From NCBI GenBank assembly GCA_900321775.1, contig ONXE01000087.1, positions 1-21,340 on the forward strand: DNA of 21,340 bases, read 5' to 3'. The stretch is from an uncultured Bacteroidales bacterium. Lineage in GTDB: Bacteria; Bacteroidota; Bacteroidia; Bacteroidales; Paludibacteraceae. Every line of letters begins with the position of its first letter. Position 1 is the stretch's first letter. Position numbers and translations under genes: made by a program. The notes under the pieces were generated by a model. The model was not told where the DNA came from, did not search any database, and saw only the letters and a list, made by a program, of their open reading frames with translations. Positions 6,876-13,895 of the stretch are shown here, piece by piece.

Positions 6876-6967
6876 CAGATGTGGACGAGTTTGGCAGGCT
6901 GGTTCTCCGCACGGAGACAGGAGAACTGAAGACCTACCACTTCAAGGAGATTCGATTCGTCATTTGA
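6830..6967 (+). pseudogene. birA: Out-of-frame C-terminal domain of BirA
   Basis: In the frame that ends with TGA at 6965-6967 the sequence reads through the heptamers into FLAEITDVDEFGRL, then VLRTETGEL, then FKEIRFVI. This is the classic end of bacterial biotin ligases (FxGxIxxIDxxGRL ... FKEIxFVI). It has no start codon of its own and no gap to the birA core other than the repeat. The frame offset from the core is cured by adding one 7-bp unit or removing two. Conservation to the last residue suggests that the shift is recent or reversible. Confidence 0.82.
6831..6858 (+). repeat. Three-copy heptamer array at the birA frame break
   Basis: aaggtca three times (6831-6851), then the degenerate unit aaggctc (6852-6858). 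It separates the catalytic part of birA from its out-of-frame C-terminal domain. Confidence 0.9.
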
Positions 6968-7068
6968 CGGTCAAAAGTCAAAGGTCCACAGCGCAGCAGA
7001 TCGTCCGGAGCGCAGTGCAGGAAAGAAAAGTCTAAAGTCAAGGGACGAAAAACGAGAGTCAAAGCCGG
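6968..7068. repeat. Degenerate heptamers between birA and rmlD
   Basis: Directly after the TGA of the birA C-terminal frame come cggtca, aaagtca, aaggtcc (6968-6987). Then there is a 17-bp segment (6999-7015) also found inverted at 20883-20899. More heptamers follow: aaagtct, aaagtca, agggacg, aaaaacg, agagtca (7027-7061). The last supplies the rmlD stop codon (TGA on the minus strand, 7061-7059). Confidence 0.7.
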
Positions 7069-7985
7069 GCGATGCATTGGGCAAGGGAGTCGCGCCAATA
7101 GGGAATCTCTATTCCAAAAGTTTTTTTGATTTTAGCTTTGTCCAGCACGGAATAGTGCGGGCGCGGGGTTTTTGCGGGGTACTCAGAGGAGAGAATCGGA
7201 CGCACTTCACACTGAATAGCAGTCTGCCCGGCTGCCTGCAAGTCGCCCTTCTCATAAGCCCGGAGCACTTCCTGCGAGTTGTAGAGGCTGTGGATTTCGC
7301 GGGTAAAATCATACCATGAACATACACCTTCGTTGGTAAAATGATAGATGCCGGCGTGCCACTCTTTCGACTCGAGGACCGCATAGATAGCCACAGCCAG
7401 GTCGCGTGCCGAGGTAGGCGAGCCCACCTGATCATAGACAACGCTTAGGAGATCACGCTCTTTTCCCAAACGAATCATGGTCTTGACGAAGTTGTTCCCG
7501 TAGGGTGAATAGAGCCAGGCTGTGCGGATGATTACCGCGTCTGGCAGGGCATCCAAGAGTGCCTGCTCGCCTTCCAACTTGGTGCGACCATAGGCCGTAG
7601 CGGGCGATGGTTGGTCGTCCTCGCGATAGGGGATGAACCCTTTGCCGTCGAAGACATAATCGGTAGAGACATGTATCATCCTGGCGTCCACTTGGGCGGC
7701 AGCCTCAGCCAGGTTGCGCACTGCGTCGCAGTTGATTTTTCGGGCCGTAGCCTCATCTTCTTCCGCCTTGTCCACGTTGGTGTAAGCAGCACAGTTGACA
7801 ACAAGTTCAATCCGGTGCTCCTGCATAAAAGCCAGCACTGCAGCCTTGTCGGTGATGTCCAAACGTAGCGACTCGTCCTCTGCGGTGATGTCGGTGAGGA
7901 AATACTGATGATCGTCATGCAGGTCCATTCCTGCGCGCATTTCATTCCCTAATTGGCCGTTACAGCCGGTGATGAGTATGTTCAT
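7059..7985 (-). CDS. rmlD: dTDP-4-dehydrorhamnose reductase
   Basis: 308 residues from the ATG at 7985 (MNILITGCNGQLGNEM). The frame is open further upstream to 8042, but that part crosses the promoter and is not coding. This is a short-chain dehydrogenase-type sugar nucleotide reductase. It has an NAD(P)-binding GxxGQLG at 7-13, AAYTNVDKAE, STDYVFDG at 107-114, and the catalytic Tyr-x3-Lys pair (Y132, K136) in YGRTKLEGE. It makes the last step to dTDP-L-rhamnose for surface polysaccharide. The other rml genes are not adjacent. The 3' end faces birA and ends in a heptamer repeat. Confidence 0.93.
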   Translation of the reverse strand: MNILITGCNGQLGNEMRAGMDLHDDHQYFLTDITAEDESLRLDITDKAAVLAFMQEHRIELVVNCAAYTNVDKAEEDEATARKINCDAVRNLAEAAAQVDARMIHVSTDYVFDGKGFIPYREDDQPSPATAYGRTKLEGEQALLDALPDAVIIRTAWLYSPYGNNFVKTMIRLGKERDLLSVVYDQVGSPTSARDLAVAIYAVLESKEWHAGIYHFTNEGVCSWYDFTREIHSLYNSQEVLRAYEKGDLQAAGQTAIQCEVRPILSSEYPAKTPRPHYSVLDKAKIKKTFGIEIPYWRDSLAQCIARL

Positions 7986-8011
7986 AGATACTTTTTTCTT
8001 AATTTGGGCTG

Positions 8012-8059
8012 CAAAGTTACAAAAAAATTTGCATATGTGCAAATAAATTAGTAATTTTG
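8012..8059. promoter_or_regulatory. Divergent interleaved promoters for rmlD and dgt
   Basis: Minus strand: TTTG (8040-8043), 20 bp, TAACTTTG (8012-8019), toward rmlD. Plus strand: TTTG (8028-8031), 20 bp, TAATTTTG (8052-8059), toward dgt. The two -33 boxes are the ends of one near-palindrome, tttgcatatgtgcaaa (8028-8043), so the two polymerase footprints overlap. Confidence 0.78.
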
Positions 8060-8076
8060 CACAAATTTTCTAAACA

Positions 8077-9402
8077 ATGGACTGGAAACAACTACTTTCT
8101 GCCAAGCGATTGGGTCTTGAGCAGTACCATTCTGACAAACAGGACGTGCGTTCGGAGTTTGAGCGCGACTATGACCGTCTGATTTTCTCTGCGCCTTTTC
8201 GCAGGCTTCAGAACAAGACGCAGGTATTCCCTTTGCCGGGGAGTATCTTCGTGCACAACAGGCTTACTCATTCGCTGGAGGTGAGTACCGTCGGGCGTTC
8301 GTTGGGCAGCAAAGTGGCACGGGGTTTGAGGCAGAAATACCCCGACTCGGGTGCGGCCTTTGAGGAGATAGGCAGTATTGTGTCGGCGGCATGCCTGGCG
8401 CATGATATGGGCAACCCGCCTTTCGGTCACTCGGGCGAGAAAGCCATCGGCACATATTTCTCCGAGGGCGAAGGTCAGGGTATGCGTGAGTTGTTCTCCG
8501 ACAAGGAGTGGTCCGACTTTGTGTCTTTTGAGGGCAATGCCAATGCGTTTCGTCTGTTGGCTCACCGTTTTCATGGTCGTCGCGAGGGCGGTTTTGCGCT
8601 GACCTACTCTACTCTGGCTTCTATCGTCAAGTACCCCTATGCCAGTGAGTTTTGCCCCAAAGGCAAGCAGAAGTTCGGTTTTTTCCAGGAAGACAAACCT
8701 TTGTACGAGCGCATCGCAGCGGATCTGGGCATCTGCCGCAATCCTGACGACCCGAACAAATACGCGCGTTATCCGCTGGTTTATCTGGTGGAAGCGGCAG
8801 ATGATATCTGCTACGAGATGATGGACCTGGAGGACGCGTGCAAACTGCATATTGTGACGTTTGAGAAGGCGCGCGACCTGTATTTGGGTTTCTTCGAGGG
8901 CGAACATCGTGCACGTCGCCTGGAGCATCTGAAACGAGTGGATGACACCAATGAACAGTTGGCATATCTGCGTTCAGTCGTGATAGGCGTGCTGGTAGAT
9001 GCTTGTGCGGAGCGTTTTCTTGCGCATGAAGAGGATATTCTGTCGGGCCGACTCGTACCGTCGTTAGTCAAACTGTTGCCGGAACATCTGTCCAAAGCCT
9101 TCAAGGCGGTGGAACGAGTTGCGCAGAACAAGATATATATGTCGCAGCCCGTGTTGGACATTGAGTTGGGCGGCTACAAAGTGATCAGTGAGTTGCTGCG
9201 CTGCTACATCGATGCCGTTTTTGCACCGGAAAAAACCTACTCGCAGCGTCTGCTGGATCGAGTGCCGTCGCAGTACGAGGTTCGTAGCGAAGACAATTAT
9301 ACCCGCGTGCTGGCGGTGCTGGACTACCTGTCAGGCATGACAGACGTGTATGCGCTGGACTTGTACAGGATGATTATGGGTATCAGCATTCCGAGCCTTT
9401 GA
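8077..9402 (+). CDS. dgt: Deoxyguanosinetriphosphate triphosphohydrolase (dGTPase)
   Basis: 441 residues. It hydrolyses dNTPs (classically dGTP) to the nucleoside and tripolyphosphate. HD-superfamily metal ligands are visible: His in RLTHSLEVS, His-Asp in CLAHDMGNPPFGHSGEKA, and a late Asp in EAADDICYEMMD. The preceding RRLQNKTQVFPLP is typical of dGTPase-like proteins. Dgt-like enzymes regulate nucleotide pools and some protect against phages. The ATG at 8077 lies 17 bp after the -7 box, giving a very short leader. The TGA is followed after 1 bp by a heptamer array. No oddity is seen in the protein. Confidence 0.93.
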   Translation: MDWKQLLSAKRLGLEQYHSDKQDVRSEFERDYDRLIFSAPFRRLQNKTQVFPLPGSIFVHNRLTHSLEVSTVGRSLGSKVARGLRQKYPDSGAAFEEIGSIVSAACLAHDMGNPPFGHSGEKAIGTYFSEGEGQGMRELFSDKEWSDFVSFEGNANAFRLLAHRFHGRREGGFALTYSTLASIVKYPYASEFCPKGKQKFGFFQEDKPLYERIAADLGICRNPDDPNKYARYPLVYLVEAADDICYEMMDLEDACKLHIVTFEKARDLYLGFFEGEHRARRLEHLKRVDDTNEQLAYLRSVVIGVLVDACAERFLAHEEDILSGRLVPSLVKLLPEHLSKAFKAVERVAQNKIYMSQPVLDIELGGYKVISELLRCYIDAVFAPEKTYSQRLLDRVPSQYEVRSEDNYTRVLAVLDYLSGMTDVYALDLYRMIMGISIPSL

Positions 9403-9403
9403 C

Positions 9404-9473
9404 GGAGTCAAAAGTCAAAGGTCTAAGGTCAAAGGTCAAAGATCGGACCCTCTAAATCCCCCTTGAAGGGGGA
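9404..9473 (+). repeat. Six-copy heptamer array plus perfect G-run hairpin
   Basis: ggagtca, aaagtca, aaggtct, aaggtca, aaggtca, aagatcg (9404-9445), then gaccctctaaa and the hairpin tccccctt-g-aaggggga (9457-9473, 8-bp stem, 1-nt centre). It fills the whole gap between dgt and the MATE gene and reaches to within a few bases of the MATE start. This is the cleanest example of the composite element. Confidence 0.85.
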
Positions 9474-9476
9474 CTT

Positions 9477-10871
9477 TTGAGTCGGGAATTGAGAGTGACA
9501 ACATACAGGGACATAAACAGGGAGGTGCTCAGGTTGGCGGTGCCGAGTATATTGGCAAACATCACTATTCCGCTGGTGGGCATTGTGGATGTGGCTATTA
9601 TCGGCCATATCAGTAGCGCTGCGGCCGTGGGCGGTATAGCCGTGGGCACGATGTTGTTTGACCTGCTGTACTGGAACTTCGGTTTTCTGCGTGTGGGCAC
9701 CAGCGGCATGACCGCGCAGGCCTACGGACGTGGAGACGTGCCGGAACAGGCCAAACTGCTCACGCAGAGCATGACCATCGCGTTTGGCGGAGCCTTGGGA
9801 ATATGGCTGCTTCAGTGGTTTTTTGTGACGCTGGTTCTGTACCTGATGCCTTGCTCGCCGGAAGTGGCCGACTTTGCGCGGCAGTATTTCTTTGTGCGCG
9901 TTTGGGCTGCCCCGGCCACGTTGGCACTGTTTGCGCTAAAAGGCTGGTTTATAGGCATGCAGAACACCATAGCGCCGATGATTACAGACATTGTGGTGAA
10001 TGTGGTGAACATGGTGGCCAGTTATGCGTTGGCGGTTTATACCCCCTTGGGCGCAATAGGCGTGGCGTGGGGAACACTCATCGCGCAATATACCGGCCTT
10101 GCTACAGCGGCGGTGATTTTAGCGATTCAGTACAAGCGCCATCTGAGCCTCATCCAAATCCGCGAGAGCATGCGCTGGGGCGAAATGAAGCATTTCTTTG
10201 TGCTGAATACCAATCTGTTCCTGCGTTCATTGGCTTTCATGGTCATCTATGTGGGCTACACGATTTTCATGTCCGCTTACGGCGACACGGAACTGGCGGT
10301 GTCGGCGATAATCATGAAAATATTCATGTTCTTCTCGTACTTCATCGACGGTTTTGCTTACGCAGCCGAGGCGATGGTAGGCAAGGCGGGAGTCAAGACA
10401 ATTGACGATTGGACGATTGACGATTTACAATCGAGAGGCGAGAGTCAAGAGTCAAGAGTCAAGAGTCAGGAGTGGTGCAAGACGCCGGATGTGGTTCGTT
10501 GCGTGAAAGTGCTGAGCGTTTGGACTATTGCGCTGGGACTGGTGTTCACGTTGCTTTATTACGTCTTTGACGACGGTTTGATTGCCCTCATGACCTCAGA
10601 CCCGGACATTCAGTTGGCCGCCACGGCGTACTACCCGTATCTGTGGCTGATGCCGGTGCTTTCGGCGTTTGCGTTTATGTTTGACGGCGTGTTTGTCGGG
10701 GCGACGATGGCTATCCCCGTGCGCAACTGTATGTTCGCTTCGGCGGCGCTGTTCGTACTGACATATATAACAGCAGCCCCCGTGATGGGAGCTGCCGCAA
10801 TGTATCTGGCGTACATGATACACCTGGTGGTTCGCACCGTTTATCTGTGCATCGTGTGGTTCCGCCTGTAA
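9477..10871 (+). CDS. MATE family (DinF-like) multidrug/Na+ or H+ antiporter
   Basis: 464 residues with about 12 hydrophobic helices. It starts REVLRLAVPSILANITIPLVGIVD and has GTSGMTAQAYGRGD and FFSYFIDGFAYAAEAMVGK, as in the DinF branch of MATE exporters. There is no ATG near the expected N-terminus; candidates are TTG at 9477, TTG at 9489 and GTG at 9495. I give the longest, which places the start beside the repeat hairpin. Residues about 308-336 (from the IDDWTIDDL segment through GESQESRVKSQEW) are encoded by repeats, including four exact agagtca units. They fall in a hydrophilic loop between helices, so the insert is probably tolerated. Substrate unknown. The stop lies 3 bp from the convergent phosphohexomutase stop. 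Confidence 0.88.
   Translation: MSRELRVTTYRDINREVLRLAVPSILANITIPLVGIVDVAIIGHISSAAAVGGIAVGTMLFDLLYWNFGFLRVGTSGMTAQAYGRGDVPEQAKLLTQSMTIAFGGALGIWLLQWFFVTLVLYLMPCSPEVADFARQYFFVRVWAAPATLALFALKGWFIGMQNTIAPMITDIVVNVVNMVASYALAVYTPLGAIGVAWGTLIAQYTGLATAAVILAIQYKRHLSLIQIRESMRWGEMKHFFVLNTNLFLRSLAFMVIYVGYTIFMSAYGDTELAVSAIIMKIFMFFSYFIDGFAYAAEAMVGKAGVKTIDDWTIDDLQSRGESQESRVKSQEWCKTPDVVRCVKVLSVWTIALGLVFTLLYYVFDDGLIALMTSDPDIQLAATAYYPYLWLMPVLSAFAFMFDGVFVGATMAIPVRNCMFASAALFVLTYITAAPVMGAAAMYLAYMIHLVVRTVYLCIVWFRL
10401..10468 (+). repeat. Two heptamer families inside the MATE gene
   Basis: attgacg-type units (10401-10422, with one extra base in one copy) are followed by a short link and then four exact copies of agagtca (10441-10468). 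The exact copies suggest recent expansion or active slippage. One unit more or less would shift the frame in the second half of the transporter. Confidence 0.85.
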
Positions 10872-10874
10872 GAT

Positions 10875-12635
10875 TTACAACTTCAGATCTTTCTTGATAG
10901 CTGCTACAATCTCGTCGGCCTTTCGGTTGAACGCGTCGTAGTCCTTGCTACCGGTGAAGCCGGCTACCGGCACCTCGAGGTAGAACTTGATCTTCGGTTC
11001 CGTTCCGGAGGGACGAACGCTGACCTTGAGGCCGCTCTCGGTGAACCACTGGAGCACGTTGCTCTTGGCGGGCATGTCGAGGGCTTTCTCGTTGCCGGCA
11101 GCGTCGCACTGCTTGAGCAGCTGGTAATCTTTGGTGAGCACCACTTTGGAGCCTGCGAGCATCTTAGGCGCATTGGCACGGAAGTCCTTCATCATCTGCT
11201 GGATCTCTTCGGCGCCGCTCTTGCCCGGACGAACCACGTTGATAGTGGTCTCTTTCTGGAAGCCATACTGTACGTAGATGTCCATCAAAAGGTCGTACAA
11301 GGTCATGCCGTTTTCCTTGGCCCAAGCTGCAATCTCGCAGATAAGGCAGATAGAAGCTGGCGAATCTTTGTCGCGCACTTTGTCGTACGGCATGAAACCG
11401 AAGCTCTCTTCGCCGCCGCCGATATAGTTCATCTTGCCTTCTTCGGTACGTACGCGCCAAGCAATCCACTTGAAGCCGGTATATTCGTCGAACAGTGTCA
11501 CGCCGTTCTTGTCAGCGATTTTCTTGATGAGTTCGCTGGTAACGATGGTCTTGACCAGGTAGTCGTTAGGCTGCAGTTTGCCCAGTTTCTTCTTGTTGGC
11601 GATGATGTACCACGAGAACATCATGCAGGTCTGGTTGCCGTTGATGATGACCCACTCGCCCTTGTCGTTGCGGCATACGATAGCCAGACGGTCGGCGTCG
11701 GGGTCGCTGGCGATAACCAGATCGGCGTTGAGTTTGGTGCCCAACTTCATACCCAGAGTCATCGCCTCCGAGTTCTCGGGATTAGGCGATACCACGGTCG
11801 GGAAATTGCCGTCGATGACCATTTGTTCAGGCACCACGTGGATATTCTGGAAGCCCCAACTGCGGAGTGCCTCGGGGATGATCACACGTCCGGTTCCGTG
11901 GAGCGGCGTATAGACGATGTTCAGGTCTTTATGTTTGTTAATCACGTCCTGATCAATCATCACGGTGCGTACCGCCTGCAGATAATCCCAGTCGATCTCG
12001 CCGCCGATGATCTGAATGAGGTCCTTATCGCCGCCGAAACGTACGTCATCCATAGTGACCTTGGCCACCTCGTTGACGATACCGATGTCATGTGGCTGGA
12101 GTACCTGCGAACCGTCCTCCCAATATGCTTTGTAACCGTTGTACTCACGTGGGTTATGGCTGGCAGTTACGTTCACACCGCCCTGGCATTTGAGGTGACG
12201 GATAGCAAACGAGATCTCCGGCGTCGGGCGCAGGCTCTCGAACAGATAAACCATGATGCCGTTGGCGGCAAACACGTCGGCCACGGTCTCGGCAAACAGA
12301 CGTCCGTTGTTGCGGCAGTCATGACCTACAACAACAGCCACACGGCCGTTCTGTACGTTCTCGAAGCCACCTTCTTTCTGTACTTTCAGGAGATAGTTGG
12401 CGTAGCCTTGAGTAGCCATCGCCACGATGTATTTGTTCATGCGGTTGGTACCCGGTCCCATGATGCCACGGAGACCACCTGTTCCAAACTCGAGGTCACG
12501 ATAGAATGCGTCAATAAGGGGCGTTTTGTCCTCGGCTTCCATCATAGCCTTTACTTGTGCGCGGGTCTCGGCATCATACTTGTCGCCCAACCACATTTGC
12601 GCTTTCGCCATTACGGCTTGCAATTCACTGTTCAT
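10875..12635 (-). CDS. Phosphoglucomutase/phosphomannomutase family alpha-phosphohexomutase
   Basis: 586 residues. It interconverts hexose 1- and 6-phosphates through a phosphoserine enzyme. Motifs in order: GTGGLRG at 51-57; catalytic TASHNP at 157-162 (phosphoserine S159); metal-binding DPDADR near 315; sugar-binding GGGEESFG near 410; phosphate-binding RPSGTEPKIKF near the C-terminus. The length fits the long PgcA-like branch found in Bacteroidota. The start codon lies about 35 bp after a good promoter box. Substrate choice (glucose, mannose or both) cannot be told from the sequence. Confidence 0.92.
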   Translation of the reverse strand: MNSELQAVMAKAQMWLGDKYDAETRAQVKAMMEAEDKTPLIDAFYRDLEFGTGGLRGIMGPGTNRMNKYIVAMATQGYANYLLKVQKEGGFENVQNGRVAVVVGHDCRNNGRLFAETVADVFAANGIMVYLFESLRPTPEISFAIRHLKCQGGVNVTASHNPREYNGYKAYWEDGSQVLQPHDIGIVNEVAKVTMDDVRFGGDKDLIQIIGGEIDWDYLQAVRTVMIDQDVINKHKDLNIVYTPLHGTGRVIIPEALRSWGFQNIHVVPEQMVIDGNFPTVVSPNPENSEAMTLGMKLGTKLNADLVIASDPDADRLAIVCRNDKGEWVIINGNQTCMMFSWYIIANKKKLGKLQPNDYLVKTIVTSELIKKIADKNGVTLFDEYTGFKWIAWRVRTEEGKMNYIGGGEESFGFMPYDKVRDKDSPASICLICEIAAWAKENGMTLYDLLMDIYVQYGFQKETTINVVRPGKSGAEEIQQMMKDFRANAPKMLAGSKVVLTKDYQLLKQCDAAGNEKALDMPAKSNVLQWFTESGLKVSVRPSGTEPKIKFYLEVPVAGFTGSKDYDAFNRKADEIVAAIKKDLKL

Positions 12636-12670
12636 AGTACTATATTTTTGTATTAAGTAATTTCGCGGTG

Positions 12671-12701
12671 CAAAGTTAATACATTTTTTTCATATATGCA
12701 A
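12671..12701 (-). promoter_or_regulatory. Promoter of the phosphohexomutase gene
   Basis: On the minus strand TAACTTTG (12671-12678) lies 20 bp after TTG (12699-12701), in the 95-bp gap behind the hydrolase gene. Confidence 0.72.
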
Positions 12702-12730
12702 GAGTTTGAGCAAAAAAAATGCGTTTTCGG

Positions 12731-13477
12731 CTAAAAAAGCGTGCTGAGCCAGCGGAGAAAGGCCGGCCGCCATGCTCTTGCTTCGGGTGAGCCCTTGCTG
12801 TCAGAGGCGCCGAAACCGTGTCCGCCGGTCTGACAGTGGTAGAACGTGTGTGGCACGCTATTGGCCGTGAGGGCGGAGTCCAAAAGGAGGCTGTTGCGCA
12901 CATTCACTACAGGGTCGTCGTCGCAGGCCACCATGAAAACCGGCGGGCAGTCAGGGCGGACATGGCGTTCGACAGAGAGTGAGTCGCGGAGGGTCTCGTC
13001 CCATTGCCTCCATACGCCCAACGCGCCTCGGCGGGAGCGTTTGTGCGTGAGGACAGGTTCGGAGAACGTGACCACGGGATAGACGGGAACGAGGAACTTG
13101 GGCTTGTAGGGCGTTCGGTTGAACGCAAACGCACTCATCGTCAGGTGTCCGCCGGCGGAGAAGCCCATCACGCCTATGCGGGAGGTGTCCACACCGTCCT
13201 CGGCCGCGTGGTCGTACACGTAGTGCAAAGCCGTTTCGACATCCTCCAGCATGTCCGGCCATTTGTGCCCTATCCCGAGCACGCGGAAACCGAAGATATA
13301 CGCGGGCACGGACGCAACGCGGTAGCGCAGCAGATAGGCATTGATGCCGTTCTGCCTAAGCCATTCGCACACGGCAACCCCTTCGGTGGGTATGTCCAGC
13401 CACGAGTAACTGCCACCCGGACAAACAACAACCGCCACACCTGTGTTCTGCTCAGGTGAAGACAGATAAGGCGTCAA
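12731..13477 (-). CDS. Alpha/beta hydrolase (esterase-like), start uncertain
   Basis: 248 residues from a TTG at 13477. It has an oxyanion-loop segment VVCPGGSY, the nucleophile elbow GFSAGGH with S107, an acid in the DDDPVV segment near 190, and the catalytic His in TGGHGFG near 219. This is the pattern of secreted carbohydrate or xylan esterases in Bacteroidota; the substrate is unknown. Upstream of the TTG the same frame stays open to the thioredoxin stop and encodes SALILWLVIALVPCFG, a credible signal peptide, but it has no ATG, GTG or TTG. Either the start is non-canonical (e.g. an ATA or CTG codon), or an original start was lost, or the protein is cytoplasmic. It is probably co-transcribed with trxA. 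Confidence 0.8.
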   Translation of the reverse strand: MTPYLSSPEQNTGVAVVVCPGGSYSWLDIPTEGVAVCEWLRQNGINAYLLRYRVASVPAYIFGFRVLGIGHKWPDMLEDVETALHYVYDHAAEDGVDTSRIGVMGFSAGGHLTMSAFAFNRTPYKPKFLVPVYPVVTFSEPVLTHKRSRRGALGVWRQWDETLRDSLSVERHVRPDCPPVFMVACDDDPVVNVRNSLLLDSALTANSVPHTFYHCQTGGHGFGASDSKGSPEARAWRPAFLRWLSTLF

Positions 13478-13543
13478 CCGCTCCCGCCCGAAACAGGGGA
13501 CGAGGGCGATTACCAGCCATAATATGAGAGCCGAACGTCTCGT

Positions 13544-13858
13544 TTACAAGAGGGCTTCAAACTGGGATTGAAGGTCTGCTTTGCGTGCAGCGCCCACGTG
13601 ACGGTTCACCAGTTTGCCGTCCTTGAAAAAGAGGAGCGTAGGGATGTTCATCACGTTGAACTGCGCGGGCACTTCGGTGCAGTCGTCCACATTCATCTTA
13701 GCCACGATGATGCGGTCGGCGTACTCTTCCGCCAGTTCGTCCACCACGGGTCCAACCATACGGCAGGGGCCGCACCAGGGAGCCCACAGGTCAACAACTA
13801 CAGGTTTGCCTTCAGCCAAAACGGCTTGAAACTGAGAATCAGAAATTTCACGTACCAT
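13544..13858 (-). CDS. trxA: Thioredoxin
   Basis: 104 residues, full length for the family. The redox motif W28-C-G-P-C32 is present in VVDLWAPWCGPCRMVGP, and the cis-proline is in MNIPTLLFF. It is a general disulfide reductant of the cytoplasm. There is no signal peptide. It lies 37 bp after the clpC 3' part, with no clear -7 box in the gap, so it may be read from an upstream promoter. Its stop codon is in the same frame as the hydrolase frame that follows. Confidence 0.95.
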   Translation of the reverse strand: MVREISDSQFQAVLAEGKPVVVDLWAPWCGPCRMVGPVVDELAEEYADRIIVAKMNVDDCTEVPAQFNVMNIPTLLFFKDGKLVNRHVGAARKADLQSQFEALL

Positions 13859-13895
13859 AATAAAAATTGTATGTTGTTAATTATATTGTTTGTTC

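Noticed and set aside
7986..8042. N-terminal extension of rmlD
   Set aside because: It runs across the promoter boxes, and the dinucleotide-binding motif must begin near the protein start.
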